A stretch of DNA of 64,000 nt from Athalassotoga sp049965695 (GTDB taxonomy: Bacteria > Thermotogota > Thermotogae > Mesoaciditogales > Mesoaciditogaceae): the NCBI RefSeq assembly GCF_049965695.1, contig NZ_JBMFWB010000008.1, positions 1 through 64,000 on the forward strand, in the 5' to 3' direction. Of the stretch, positions 16,472 through 24,798 are shown piece by piece. Numbering within the stretch: position 1 is the first letter of the stretch; each line of letters starts with the position of its first letter. The translations under genes and the position numbers were made by a program. Under the pieces are notes generated by a model. It searched no databases and had not been told where the DNA came from. It worked only from the letters and a program-made list of their open reading frames with translations.

Positions 16472-17236
16472 TCAATGTTCAAAAAAACTTTCTTTTTTCA
16501 AAATCTTCATGAATTCGGGATCGTTGTGAAACATCGTTATAGGTGTTACGGAAACATATCCCTGTTCAACCGCATGATAATCTGCCTGTGGATCTCTGTC
16601 ATCCTCTACGATCTCACCCAACATCCAGTAGTATGTATTTCCAAAAGGATCTTGCCTTGCTTCAAAAAAGTCTCTGAACCTTCTCTTCGATTGATGAGTT
16701 AACTTGAATCCTTTGAGATCATCGTAATCGACTGCCGGGACGTTCAAATTTATGGCAGAAAATTTTGGAAAATTACTGAAATCTATGTGCTTTATCAATT
16801 CAACAAGCGCTTTGGTGGCCGACATAAAATTAGGATTGCTTGTCGAACAACTTGAAATCGCTATCGATGGCACTTCCATCATGGCACCTTCAAGTGCTCC
16901 AGAAACTGTTCCTGAATACATAACATCTGTTCCCAAATTTGCTCCTTTATTTACGCCACTCAAAACAAGATCAACTTTTTTGTCACCTAAAATAGCCTGA
17001 ATTCCGAGTTTGACGCAATCTGCAGGCGTCCCGTTAACGGCATATCCAAAAAATTCATTGCCAAATTTAACCTCTTTGGCCCATAAAGGATTTCTTATGG
17101 TTATCGCATGCCCTGTTGCACTTCTTTCTATGTCCGGCGCGACAACGTGCACCTCTCCTACTTCTGATAACTTTCTGGCAAGAATTATAATTCCCTCTGA
17201 CATTATACCATCATCATTCGTTATGAGTATTCTCAT
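16472..17236 (-). CDS. surE: 5'/3'-nucleotidase SurE
   Basis: A 254-residue SurE acid phosphatase. It hydrolyses nucleoside monophosphates with a divalent metal. The N-terminal ILITNDDG motif supplies metal ligands, followed by APDIERSATGHAIT and VLSGVNKGANLGTDVMYSGTVSGA, all diagnostic. Length matches the family (about 250). The gene has an AGGTGATC site before ATG 17236. Its stop codon lies 3 nt from the 5' end of RNase P RNA. A weak TTGAAA/CATTGA pair inside its last codons could serve rnpB. Confidence 0.95.
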   Translation of the reverse strand: MRILITNDDGIMSEGIIILARKLSEVGEVHVVAPDIERSATGHAITIRNPLWAKEVKFGNEFFGYAVNGTPADCVKLGIQAILGDKKVDLVLSGVNKGANLGTDVMYSGTVSGALEGAMMEVPSIAISSCSTSNPNFMSATKALVELIKHIDFSNFPKFSAINLNVPAVDYDDLKGFKLTHQSKRRFRDFFEARQDPFGNTYYWMLGEIVEDDRDPQADYHAVEQGYVSVTPITMFHNDPEFMKILKKESFFEH

Positions 17237-17269
17237 CAGATCACCTCCAAAATTTGTTCATTTATTTTA

Positions 17270-17301
17270 CAACAAAAACCCACCTCTTAACAAGAGGTGG
17301 G
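17270..17301 (-). terminator. Terminator of the tRNA cluster
   Basis: On the minus strand CCCACCTCTT pairs with AAGAGGTGGG around a 3-nt apex and is followed by TTTTTGTT. It lies just after tRNA-Arg(TCG). Confidence 0.92.
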
Positions 17302-17306
17302 TAACG

Positions 17307-17383
17307 TGGCGCGCCTGACAGGAGTTGAACCCGCAACATTCGGATCCGAAGTCCGACGCTCTATCCAATTGAGCTACAGGCGC
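17307..17383 (-). tRNA. tRNA-Arg (anticodon TCG)
   Basis: The cloverleaf folds fully: acceptor GCGCCTG/CAGGCGC, D stem GCTC/GAGC, anticodon stem TCGGA/TCCGA with loop CTTCGGA, and T loop TTCAACT. The anticodon is TCG. The discriminator G and CCA are encoded. It is the last of three tRNAs on the minus strand. Confidence 0.95.
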
Positions 17384-17388
17384 AACTT

Positions 17389-17465
17389 TGGGGTGGCTGG
17401 TGGGGCTTGAACCCACAACATTCGGATCCACAGTCCGACACTCTACCAATTGAGCTACAACCACC
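17389..17465 (-). tRNA. tRNA-His (anticodon GTG)
   Basis: The anticodon loop CTGTGGA gives GTG. The acceptor stem has the extra G at -1 paired with C73, which is the tRNA-His identity mark. CCA is encoded. It is the middle gene of the cluster. Confidence 0.95.
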
Positions 17466-17471
17466 ACGCTC

Positions 17472-17548
<77 letters not shown>

Positions 17549-17559
17549 TTACGTGAAAA

Positions 17560-17588
17560 ATTATATCACATCGTTTTTTCGATTACAA
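17560..17588 (-). promoter_or_regulatory. Promoter of the tRNA cluster
   Basis: On the minus strand, TTGTAA at 17588-17583, a 17-bp spacer and TATAAT at 17565-17560 with an extended TGA before it. The -35 overlaps the last codons of dprA. The tRNA begins about 12 nt downstream of the -10. Confidence 0.75.
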
Positions 17589-18509
17589 GTTCAATCTGAA
17601 TTTTTCCATTAAATCTTTTGATATAATCCCATCTATTTCAAACATGGTGAGTCTTGTGTTTATTTCTTCGATCGGCGTCGATAAAAGCATCGAAATTTCT
17701 TCTGAAGTTTTTGGCCCGTCCTTCAGAGTATCGAGAATCGGATCGGAAGGAGATCTTTTATTTTCAACTCTTTTTACGTAACCAAATTCTTCTAATATAT
17801 CTTCCACCGAAGAGACGCATTTCGCTCCATGCTTTATAAGATTATTTGTACCCTCGCTTGTTGCGGAGAAAATAGAACCTGGGACCGCGAAAACCTCTCT
17901 TCCTTCTTCGAGAGCAAGGCGTGCCGTTATCAAAGAACCACTTTTGTAAGATGCCTCAACGACGACAACACCCATTGAAAGGCCTGCTATGATTCTGTTC
18001 CTTTTCGGGAAAGTCCATTTATTCGGTTGAGTTCCAAGCGGAAATTCACTTATCAAGCATCCTTTTTCCATGACTTTCTGAAAAAGCGTGGCCTTCGATC
18101 TGGGATAAATTATGTCTATTCCCGTTCCCAACACACCTATCGTAAGGCCATTTTTCACCGCTTCTTCGTGTGCCACCGAATCTATGCCGTGTGCAAGGCC
18201 GCTTACTATCACAACGCCTGCTTTGGAAAGTTCGGCGGATATTTTAGCCGCAACAGCCCTTCCGTAAGAAGTAGCCATCCTTGAACCAACTATGGCTATC
18301 GAAAAATTGTTCATCGCACTCTTTTCATTTCCAATAACGTAAAGTACCGACGGTGGATCGCTTATCTGTGAGAGCGTAACTGGATATCTTTCGTCTCCGA
18401 TCGGAATAAGATCGATCTTAAGTGCCTCACATCTTCTTATTTCTTCACTTACCTCTTTTGAATAGGTGCTTTTGTTTAAAAGTTTTGAAATCGCCTCTTC
18501 TACTCTCAT
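17583..18509 (-). CDS. dprA: DNA-processing protein DprA
   Basis: A 308-residue DprA/Smf protein, which loads RecA on incoming single-stranded DNA during natural transformation. The Rossmann domain is diagnostic: AIVGSRMATSYGR, IVSGLAHGIDSVAHE, GVLGTGIDIIYP and EFPLGTQPNKWTFPKRNRIIAG. A C-terminal winged-helix domain of about 60 residues follows the AVPGSI segment. ATG 18509 is preferred because GGGGGAT precedes it; a TTG at 18539 and an ATG at 18521 are in frame. The tRNA cluster promoter overlaps its 3' end. Confidence 0.93.
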   Translation of the reverse strand: MRVEEAISKLLNKSTYSKEVSEEIRRCEALKIDLIPIGDERYPVTLSQISDPPSVLYVIGNEKSAMNNFSIAIVGSRMATSYGRAVAAKISAELSKAGVVIVSGLAHGIDSVAHEEAVKNGLTIGVLGTGIDIIYPRSKATLFQKVMEKGCLISEFPLGTQPNKWTFPKRNRIIAGLSMGVVVVEASYKSGSLITARLALEEGREVFAVPGSIFSATSEGTNNLIKHGAKCVSSVEDILEEFGYVKRVENKRSPSDPILDTLKDGPKTSEEISMLLSTPIEEINTRLTMFEIDGIISKDLMEKFRLNL

Positions 18510-18561
18510 GATATCCCCCATGAATTTACTATCGATCAATCACAAAGGTGAAGTGCTTTTT

Positions 18562-18717
18562 CTGCTCACTGCTTACTCGTTACCCGTGACTGTTTTTTTT
18601 CACGTGCTACCCGCCACCTGCTATGCGTTGCTTTGCTGATCACGCGTTACGTGTCATAAATTTCTCTAATCTCTGATCCCTGATCTCTTTTTACTACGTG
18701 CTACCGGCTACGAACCA
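18562..18717 (+). repeat. Family B degenerate heptad repeat, locus 3 (largest)
   Basis: The most complete copy. Units in 7-bp register are CTGCTCA, CTGCTTA, CTCGTTA, CCCGTGA (18562-18589), a T8 spacer, CGTGCTA, CCCGCCA, CCTGCTA (18603-18623), then CTGATCA, CGCGTTA, CGTGTCA (18636-18656), then a different heptad block TCTCTAA, TCTCTGA, TCCCTGA (18663-18683), another T-rich spacer, and CGTGCTA, CCGGCTA (18697-18710). It occupies most of the space between dprA and the DUF4416 gene. Confidence 0.8.
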
Positions 18718-18794
18718 GGCGCCGTATTTCTTCGGCTCTTACCATATTGATGATATCACAACAGATGACATAATTTTCTCTTCAAATGGAATTA

Positions 18795-18803
18795 TGATAT
18801 AAT
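18795..18803 (+). promoter_or_regulatory. Extended -10 promoter of the DUF4416-rny gene block
   Basis: TGATATAAT, i.e. TGn plus a consensus -10 at 18798-18803. The -35 region is weak. It lies about 30 nt upstream of the DUF4416 start and could drive the whole seven-gene block. Confidence 0.6.
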
Positions 18804-18833
18804 TTTTTCAGATTTCGATGTGTGGTGATCTGA

Positions 18834-19376
18834 GTGGGAATGATCAAAAGTCCTGAATTTGTTAATCTTGTATGTGTTGTTTTTGGAAATGATGTAAATT
18901 ACAGGATAAAGGATGTAGTTGATACTTTAGAGTATAGATTTGGAAAGATCGATTTTATATCCAGACCTTTAGATTTCTCTGAATTCACGTCTTACTACGA
19001 AGAAGAGATGGGTAAACCACTTCAAAGCAGAATATTGAGTTTTGAAATTCTTATTCATCCTTCCGAACTTGCTGACGTAAAGTTGATCACAAATCAAATA
19101 GAGATGGACTTTTCGATCAACGGAAAAAGAGTTTTTAACATAGATGCCGGTTACATCTATCACAGTCAATTTGTGCTTGCATCCACAAAGTCATGGGGAA
19201 GCAGGATATATCTTAAGAATGGCATATATGCGGAAATAACCTTACTTTTTCTCAACGGTCATTTTCGTGCCTGGGAAATGACCTATCCCAATTACAGAAC
19301 GCCAGAGTACATCGAAGAACTTGAAAAAATAAGGACTTTGTACATGGAAAAGAAGAGAGATTTAAAAAGGTCATGA
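18834..19376 (+). CDS. DUF4416 family protein
   Basis: A 180-residue protein that resembles the uncharacterised DUF4416 family. Visible features are an N-terminal strand with VCVVFG, a long charged middle and the conserved-looking stretch FNIDAGYIYHSQFVLASTK (about residues 101-119) with YAEITL and FRAWEMTYPNYRTPEYIE after it. No catalytic function is established. The start is GTG 18834 or ATG 18840; GGTGAT upstream fits GTG slightly better. It overlaps rimO by ATGA, so it may have a role linked to translation or DNA repair genes in the same operon. Confidence 0.8.
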   Translation: MGMIKSPEFVNLVCVVFGNDVNYRIKDVVDTLEYRFGKIDFISRPLDFSEFTSYYEEEMGKPLQSRILSFEILIHPSELADVKLITNQIEMDFSINGKRVFNIDAGYIYHSQFVLASTKSWGSRIYLKNGIYAEITLLFLNGHFRAWEMTYPNYRTPEYIEELEKIRTLYMEKKRDLKRS

Positions 19377-20656
19377 AAGTATGGATGGATGTACTTGGTT
19401 GCCCAAAAAACGAAGCAGATTCTGACGTCGTAAAAGCCATACTGATGGGAAGAGGTCATGAAATTGTAGATGATCTTGAGGATGCAAACGTGGCTGTAAT
19501 AAACACGTGTGCTTTTGTGTCCGACGCAAAAAAAGAATCCATTGATGAGATATTCGATGTTATAAAATTCAGAAAAAATAAGTCATTTAAAATAATAGTG
19601 CATGGATGTTTGGCGCAACGTTATTTTAAAGCGCTCAAAGTGCAAATACCGGAAGTTGATGCATTTCTTGGCGTAGTGTCGCCCCAGCGTGTTGCCGATG
19701 CGGTAGAAAATTTTTCTGAATTTTATGGATCACCGGAACCCGTTTACGGTTTTTTGGGAAGGACTTCAACCGATACGCCTTACGCTTATGTCAAGATCGG
19801 AGATGGATGTGACAGAAAGTGTACGTTTTGTGCCATCCCGTCAATAAAAGGTCCTCTGAAAAACAGGGATTACGAAGACATTCTCAAAGAAGTTGAATTT
19901 TTGGTTAAGACCGGTAAAAAAGAGATCATACTCGTTTCACAGGATTCCACGGGATATGCTGACGGGGGGAAAACTTTAATCGACTTGCTTTTGGATATGG
20001 ATAATATACCGGGAGATTTTTGGATTCGCCTGCTTTACCTTTATCCAGACGGTGTGAATGAAGCATTGGTCGAAACTATTGCAAAATCGCGAAAAATTCT
20101 TCACTACTTTGACATACCCGTTCAACATGCCTCAGAAAGAATTCTCAAAATGATGAAAAGAAATCCGGATGTCAAACTTTTAGAGGATAAAATTTCTTAC
20201 ATCAGAGAACGCATTCCAGATGCGATCTTTAGGACGTCGTTCATAACCGGATTTCCGTCCGAAAATGATGAGGATTTCGAAAAAATTCTCAATTTTCTCG
20301 GAGATGTGAAATTCGACAGAGTAGGTGTTTTCATTTATTCTGACGAAGAAGGAACGGTAGCGCATGGTTTGCTGCCAAAGGTCAAGAAGACCGTTGCACA
20401 GTCAAGATTTGAAGGCATTATGGATTTTCAAAGAGAGATAAATATTCAAAAAAACAAATCTTTCGTTGGTAAGCAGTTCAAAGTGATCGTTGAAGGAATT
20501 GAAGATGGGATGTATGTAGGAAGAACTTACATGGATGCACCCGAAATTGATGGTGCAATACATTTCTCTTCGGCAAACAAGGTTGAAATGGGAGAATTTG
20601 CGAATGTGGCCGTGAAATCATATGAATTCTACGATCTTGAAGGAGAGGTTGTATGA
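19373..20656 (+). CDS. rimO: Ribosomal protein S12 methylthiotransferase RimO
   Basis: A 427-residue radical-SAM methylthiotransferase that adds a methylthio group to an Asp of ribosomal protein S12. The N-terminal UPF0004 domain has three cluster cysteines, Cys10, Cys46 and Cys79. The radical SAM cluster is Cys146, Cys150 and Cys153 in GCDRKCTFC. A TRAM domain closes the C-terminus. The start MKVWMDVLGCPKNEADS is typical of RimO rather than MiaB. It overlaps DUF4416 and pgsA by 4 bp at each end. Confidence 0.95.
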   Translation: MKVWMDVLGCPKNEADSDVVKAILMGRGHEIVDDLEDANVAVINTCAFVSDAKKESIDEIFDVIKFRKNKSFKIIVHGCLAQRYFKALKVQIPEVDAFLGVVSPQRVADAVENFSEFYGSPEPVYGFLGRTSTDTPYAYVKIGDGCDRKCTFCAIPSIKGPLKNRDYEDILKEVEFLVKTGKKEIILVSQDSTGYADGGKTLIDLLLDMDNIPGDFWIRLLYLYPDGVNEALVETIAKSRKILHYFDIPVQHASERILKMMKRNPDVKLLEDKISYIRERIPDAIFRTSFITGFPSENDEDFEKILNFLGDVKFDRVGVFIYSDEEGTVAHGLLPKVKKTVAQSRFEGIMDFQREINIQKNKSFVGKQFKVIVEGIEDGMYVGRTYMDAPEIDGAIHFSSANKVEMGEFANVAVKSYEFYDLEGEVV

Positions 20657-21192
20657 AAATCACCCTTGCCACAAGACTTACCCTTTTGAGAATTTTGTTT
20701 GTAATTCCTTTCATGTACACCGCATTGATTCATGATAAAAGTATGGCTCTTGCCGCTCTTATATTTTTTGTCGTAGCGTCTATAACGGATTTTCTTGACG
20801 GAAGAGTTGCAAGATCCATGAACGAAGTCACAACGCTTGGAAAGTTTTTCGATCAGATGGCCGATAAAATACTTGTAGATGCGGCTTTGCTTGTTTTTCT
20901 TCAGATGGGTTACGTTGCAAGTTGGTTTGTGATAACCATAATAGCAAGAGATTCCGCCGTTAGTGGTCTCAGGATGATGGGAGCAGCCAACGGAAAAGTG
21001 ATCGCGGCAAGTTGGTGGGGCAAGTTCAAGACGACATTCCAGATGCTTTTCATAATTTTTGTGCTATTTTACAACGTGAATTCCGTCTTTGGATGGACTT
21101 TAAACATCATTTTGATGTGGATTGCCCTGATCATGACGGTCGTATCTGGAATCGAGTATTTCGTCAAAAATTGGGAGGTACTCAAAGATTGA
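20653..21192 (+). CDS. pgsA: CDP-diacylglycerol--glycerol-3-phosphate 3-phosphatidyltransferase
   Basis: A 179-residue integral membrane enzyme of the CDP-alcohol phosphatidyltransferase family. It makes phosphatidylglycerol phosphate. The catalytic motif is visible as SITDFLDGRVARSMNEVTTLGKFFDQMADK (split here as DFLDGRVAR and GKFFDQMADK), matching D-x2-DG-x2-AR-x8-G-x3-D-x3-D. About six hydrophobic segments are present. It starts in an ATGA overlap with rimO and ends in a TTGA overlap with thpR. Confidence 0.93.
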   Translation: MKITLATRLTLLRILFVIPFMYTALIHDKSMALAALIFFVVASITDFLDGRVARSMNEVTTLGKFFDQMADKILVDAALLVFLQMGYVASWFVITIIARDSAVSGLRMMGAANGKVIAASWWGKFKTTFQMLFIIFVLFYNVNSVFGWTLNIILMWIALIMTVVSGIEYFVKNWEVLKD

Positions 21193-21731
21193 GAACGTTC
21201 ATGGCCATAAGAACAAATGTAGGAGTGGAAACACAGATAACGAAAATACAAGATTTTCTCAAAACCAACGGCTTTTTCGGCAGTTGGCCAAAAAAAGAAA
21301 ATGCCCATCTCACGCTTTTCTTTTTTGGAGATATCGACAACCGAGAAATCTCAGTTGTCAAAGTCCTTATGGACAGGATAATTCCGCCCTTTAAACCATT
21401 TTTGATGAAGGTAAGCGGAATAGGTTTATTTCCTTCCAAGGGGCTTCCCCGTGTCGTTTGGTTGAAATGCGAAGGAAGTGAAGTTTTAAATCTTTACGAA
21501 GAATTGAATGTTGAACTGAAAAAGCATGGTTTTGCGTTTCAAGAAAAATTTACACCTCATCTTACAGTTGGAAGGTTGAAAGGAATACCGAAAAACTGGG
21601 GCGAGATTATCTCTAACATCACTTACGAGCCTGTGAGTTTTGAATGCAATGCTGTCGAACTTTTTTCATCGACTTTAACTCACAACGGCTCGGTGTACAG
21701 TTCCGTTCACAAAAGCATATTTGGAGGTTAA
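21189..21731 (+). CDS. thpR: RNA 2',3'-cyclic phosphodiesterase ThpR
   Basis: A 180-residue 2H phosphoesterase (LigT/ThpR). The two HxT motifs that form the active site are HLTLFFFGD (about residue 42) and HLTVGRLKG (about residue 125). It opens RNA 2',3'-cyclic phosphates. The frame is open back to 21012, but the protein family begins with a sequence like MRTFMAIRT, which matches TTG 21189. GGGAGGT at 21173-21179 supports this start. The TTG overlaps the pgsA stop as TTGA. recA follows after 2 nt. Confidence 0.9.
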   Translation: MRTFMAIRTNVGVETQITKIQDFLKTNGFFGSWPKKENAHLTLFFFGDIDNREISVVKVLMDRIIPPFKPFLMKVSGIGLFPSKGLPRVVWLKCEGSEVLNLYEELNVELKKHGFAFQEKFTPHLTVGRLKGIPKNWGEIISNITYEPVSFECNAVELFSSTLTHNGSVYSSVHKSIFGG

Positions 21732-21733
21732 AA

Positions 21734-22780
21734 ATGGCTGAAGATTCAACTGGAAAGGAAAAGGCTCTTGAAAGCGCTATAAAACAGATAGAAAGGGATT
21801 TTGGAAAAGGATCGATAATGATATTGGGTGAAGAAGAGATCGTCAAGAATATAGAAACGATTCCAACGGGTTCTATATCGCTCGACATAGCACTCGGAGT
21901 CGGAGGATATCCTCGTGGCAGGGTTGTGGAGATATACGGTCCTGAATCAAGCGGAAAAACAACCCTTACGCTTCATGCCCTTGCTCAGGCTCAAAAACTT
22001 GGGGGAACGGTTGCTTTCATAGATGTTGAACATGCCCTTGATCCATCTTACGCGCGAAATCTTGGCGTTGATGTGGGAAGACTCGTGATATCGCAGCCTG
22101 ACAGTGGAGAACAGGCCTTGGAAATAGTCGACACTTTGGTGAGATCGAATGCCATAGATATGGTCGTCATAGACTCTGTCGCTGCCCTGACACCAAGAGC
22201 CGAAATTGAAGGAGCCATGGGAGATACTCAAATAGGCCTTCAAGCCCGTCTCATGTCACAGGCTTTAAGAAAACTCACCTCAAATGTCAGTAAGTCAAGG
22301 TCGATAGTACTCTTCACAAACCAGATCAGAATGAAGATCGGAGTTATGTTTGGAAATCCGGAAACCACCTCGGGTGGCAACGCCCTTAAATTTTACGCGA
22401 CCGTGAGGCTTGATATAAGACGCGGAGAAGCAATAAAAGAAGGCGACAAGGTAATTGGAAATGAAACAAGGGTTAAAGTTGTTAAAAACAAGGTTGCTCC
22501 CCCGTTTAAAGAAGCGCATTTCGATATAATCTACGGAAGAGGCATAGTCAGGGAGAATGAACTCGTTGACTTAGGCGTTAACGAAGGATTCATATCGAAG
22601 AAAGGATCATGGTTCAGTTATACCGGCCTTGACGGAAAAGAAATAAGCATAGGGCAAGGTAAAAACAACGTAGTTCAATATCTTGTAGACAACAAAGATA
22701 TTGCAGATGAAATTGAAAAAAGAATAAGAGAGGCTCACGGCCTTTTGAGAGTTTCCGATGGAGAAGGAAAAGAATCTTGA
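21734..22780 (+). CDS. recA: Recombinase RecA
   Basis: A 348-residue RecA, the strand-exchange protein and SOS co-protease. Walker A is GPESSGKT at residues 69-76, the Walker B strand is MVVIDSVAAL, and loop L2 contains NQIRMKIGVMFGNPETT. Length is typical. ATG 21734 has GGAGG 5-6 nt upstream; an open frame to 21644 only overlaps thpR. recX overlaps its 3' end by 23 nt. I see no LexA-like operator near the gene, which would be odd in any case because it lies inside an operon. Confidence 0.98.
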   Translation: MAEDSTGKEKALESAIKQIERDFGKGSIMILGEEEIVKNIETIPTGSISLDIALGVGGYPRGRVVEIYGPESSGKTTLTLHALAQAQKLGGTVAFIDVEHALDPSYARNLGVDVGRLVISQPDSGEQALEIVDTLVRSNAIDMVVIDSVAALTPRAEIEGAMGDTQIGLQARLMSQALRKLTSNVSKSRSIVLFTNQIRMKIGVMFGNPETTSGGNALKFYATVRLDIRRGEAIKEGDKVIGNETRVKVVKNKVAPPFKEAHFDIIYGRGIVRENELVDLGVNEGFISKKGSWFSYTGLDGKEISIGQGKNNVVQYLVDNKDIADEIEKRIREAHGLLRVSDGEGKES

Positions 22781-23216
22781 AAACGCAAGGAAAGATGCCT
22801 TTAGACTTTTGAAATCAAGGGCTCGATCCGAATTTGAAATTTCTAACAGATTGAAAGAAAAAGGATACGATCAAAATATCGTAAATGATTTGGTTTCAGA
22901 ACTTAAGCGGAAAGGTTTTTTAGACGATCTTAAATTCGCGAAACTTTACGCTTCAGATCAGATCGAAATTAGATTTAAAGGGCCAAAATACGTTGAATAT
23001 GAATTAAAAGAATTTGGAATAGAAAGGGAGATCATCGCAAAGGTAATTGATGAAGTTTTAAATGACATCGATCTCAAAGAAATTTTTAAGCGCTTTAAAA
23101 AAGCGCATCAAAAAGATCCGGAAGACAAACTTTTTCAAAAACTTGTAAACAGAGGATTCGATCCTTACATCGTAAAACGATTGTTGCGTGAGATCTCCAA
23201 AGAAATGGAGGCATGA
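22758..23216 (+). CDS. recX: Regulatory protein RecX
   Basis: A 152-residue RecX, which modulates RecA filaments. The three-helix repeats are visible, with ARKDAFRLLKSRARSEFEI, the signature LVSELKRKGFLDDLKFAKLY and a later LVNRGFDPYIVKRLL. The length is standard. It overlaps recA by 23 nt and its last codons carry the GGAGG site of rny. Confidence 0.9.
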   Translation: MEKEKNLENARKDAFRLLKSRARSEFEISNRLKEKGYDQNIVNDLVSELKRKGFLDDLKFAKLYASDQIEIRFKGPKYVEYELKEFGIEREIIAKVIDEVLNDIDLKEIFKRFKKAHQKDPEDKLFQKLVNRGFDPYIVKRLLREISKEMEA

Positions 23217-23218
23217 TG

Positions 23219-24763
23219 ATGAATAATGTAATTTTGATGATAATTATTCTGGTTCCAAGTGTGATACTTGCAGCCTTAATAGGATATCAATTCGGAAAGT
23301 CAAAAATTCTCAAAGATCAAAGAATTGCAAAATCAGATGCAGATAGCATCGTTAAAAATGCACAAGAAGAAGCCCAAAAAACAAAGAAAGAGATGATCAT
23401 AGAGGCAAAACAGGAAATAACCACTTTACGGGAATCTTTCTCAAAAGAGGTCAAAAAACAGCAGGATGATCTAAAACAGGTCGAAGACAGGCTTGTAAGA
23501 CGTGAAGAAACCGTAGCCAAAAGAGAAGAATCGCTTTCTAAAAAGGAAGAAAAGATAGAAGATTTGAGGTTGAACCTTGAGAAAGAAAAAGATAGAGTAG
23601 GCCAACTTGTAAAAGAACAAGAAGACAAATTGCATGAAATAGCGTCTTTGAATCAAGAACAGGCAAGACAACTCGTCATAAACATGACAAAAGAAGAGAT
23701 GGAAAGAACAATTGCAAAGATGTACGCCGAAATGAAAGAAAAATACGCTGAAGAGGCGGAAAATGAAGCAAAATGGGTGATAAGCACCGCAGTTCAAAGA
23801 TACGCCAGTAATTACGTCGGAGACATAACCGTATCGTCCGTAGAACTTCCGAACGATGATATGAAAGGAAGGATAATAGGAAGAGAGGGTCGTAACATAA
23901 GAGCCTTCGAAAACCTTACCGGCGTCGATATAATAATAGATGATACTCCCGAAAGTGTCGTACTTTCTTGCTTCGATCCGCTCAGACGTGAAATAGCCAA
24001 AATGACGCTTGAGAAACTCATAGAAGACGGCAGAATACATCCGGCAATGATAGAAGAATTTTACGACAAATCGAAAAAAGAGATCGAAAAGATGATACAC
24101 GAAGAAGGTCAAAAGGCCATACTGACGGTTGGAATATCCAACATGCATCCCGAACTCATAAAATTGCTTGGAAGATTAAGATTTAGAACGAGTTTCGGTC
24201 AAAATGTGCTTTACCATTCCATCGAAGTCGCACAAATAGCCGCGATGATGGCGGAAGAAATAGGTCTTGATATCGAAAAGGTCAAAAGAGGTGCACTCTT
24301 ACACGATATAGGCAAAGCGGTAGATCACGAAGTACAGGGAACTCACGCCATGATCGGTGGTGAACTTGCCAGAAGGTACAGAGAAAAGGATGCCATCGTT
24401 AACATGATCCAAGCGCATCACGAAGAAGTTCCGTTTCAAACGCCGGAGTCAGTGTTAGTTGCCGCCGCCGATTCGATAAGTGCTTCAAGACCCGGTGCAA
24501 GAAGAGAAAGCATAGAGATATACATAAAAAGACTTCAGAAACTTGAAGAAATAGCGACAACACACAAGAATGTGACAAAGGCATATGCGATTCAAGCGGG
24601 CCGTGAAATCAGAATTATCGTTGAACCTGACAAGATCGATGATCAACTGGCGGACAAGATGGCTTACGATATCGCCAAAGAAATAGAATCTTCGATGGAA
24701 TATCCTGGTCAGATCAAAGTTGTGGTCATAAGAGAAAAAAGAAGCGTTGAGTACGCGAAATAA
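23219..24763 (+). CDS. rny: Ribonuclease Y
   Basis: A 514-residue membrane-anchored endoribonuclease that starts mRNA decay. It has one N-terminal transmembrane helix (about residues 4-23), a long charged coiled coil (about 30-190), a KH domain containing GRIIGREGRNIRAFE (about 217-231) and an HD domain with LLHDIGKAVDHE (about 360-371). Three ATG codons are in tandem at 23213, 23216 and 23219; GGAGG at 23207-23211 best fits the third. It is the last gene of the recA block. Confidence 0.96.
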   Translation: MNNVILMIIILVPSVILAALIGYQFGKSKILKDQRIAKSDADSIVKNAQEEAQKTKKEMIIEAKQEITTLRESFSKEVKKQQDDLKQVEDRLVRREETVAKREESLSKKEEKIEDLRLNLEKEKDRVGQLVKEQEDKLHEIASLNQEQARQLVINMTKEEMERTIAKMYAEMKEKYAEEAENEAKWVISTAVQRYASNYVGDITVSSVELPNDDMKGRIIGREGRNIRAFENLTGVDIIIDDTPESVVLSCFDPLRREIAKMTLEKLIEDGRIHPAMIEEFYDKSKKEIEKMIHEEGQKAILTVGISNMHPELIKLLGRLRFRTSFGQNVLYHSIEVAQIAAMMAEEIGLDIEKVKRGALLHDIGKAVDHEVQGTHAMIGGELARRYREKDAIVNMIQAHHEEVPFQTPESVLVAAADSISASRPGARRESIEIYIKRLQKLEEIATTHKNVTKAYAIQAGREIRIIVEPDKIDDQLADKMAYDIAKEIESSMEYPGQIKVVVIREKRSVEYAK

Positions 24764-24798
24764 ACCATGACGGGATTAAAATGTAAGGAGGAAAATTC

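Noticed and set aside
16049..16702. A 217-codon plus-strand frame over the RNase P RNA and surE region.
   Set aside because: It is antisense to rnpB and surE, has no RBS and no family resemblance.
17267..17467. A 66-codon minus-strand frame with MVVVAQLVECRTVDPN.
   Set aside because: It reads through tRNA-Arg and tRNA-His and is not a gene.
18562..18717. The heptad arrays as a CRISPR array.
   Set aside because: Units are 7 bp without spacers of 30-40 bp, repeats are degenerate, and there are no cas genes in the window.
23471..24148. A 225-codon minus-strand frame rich in Phe and Tyr.
   Set aside because: It is the shadow of the RNase Y coiled coil and KH region and has no start signals.
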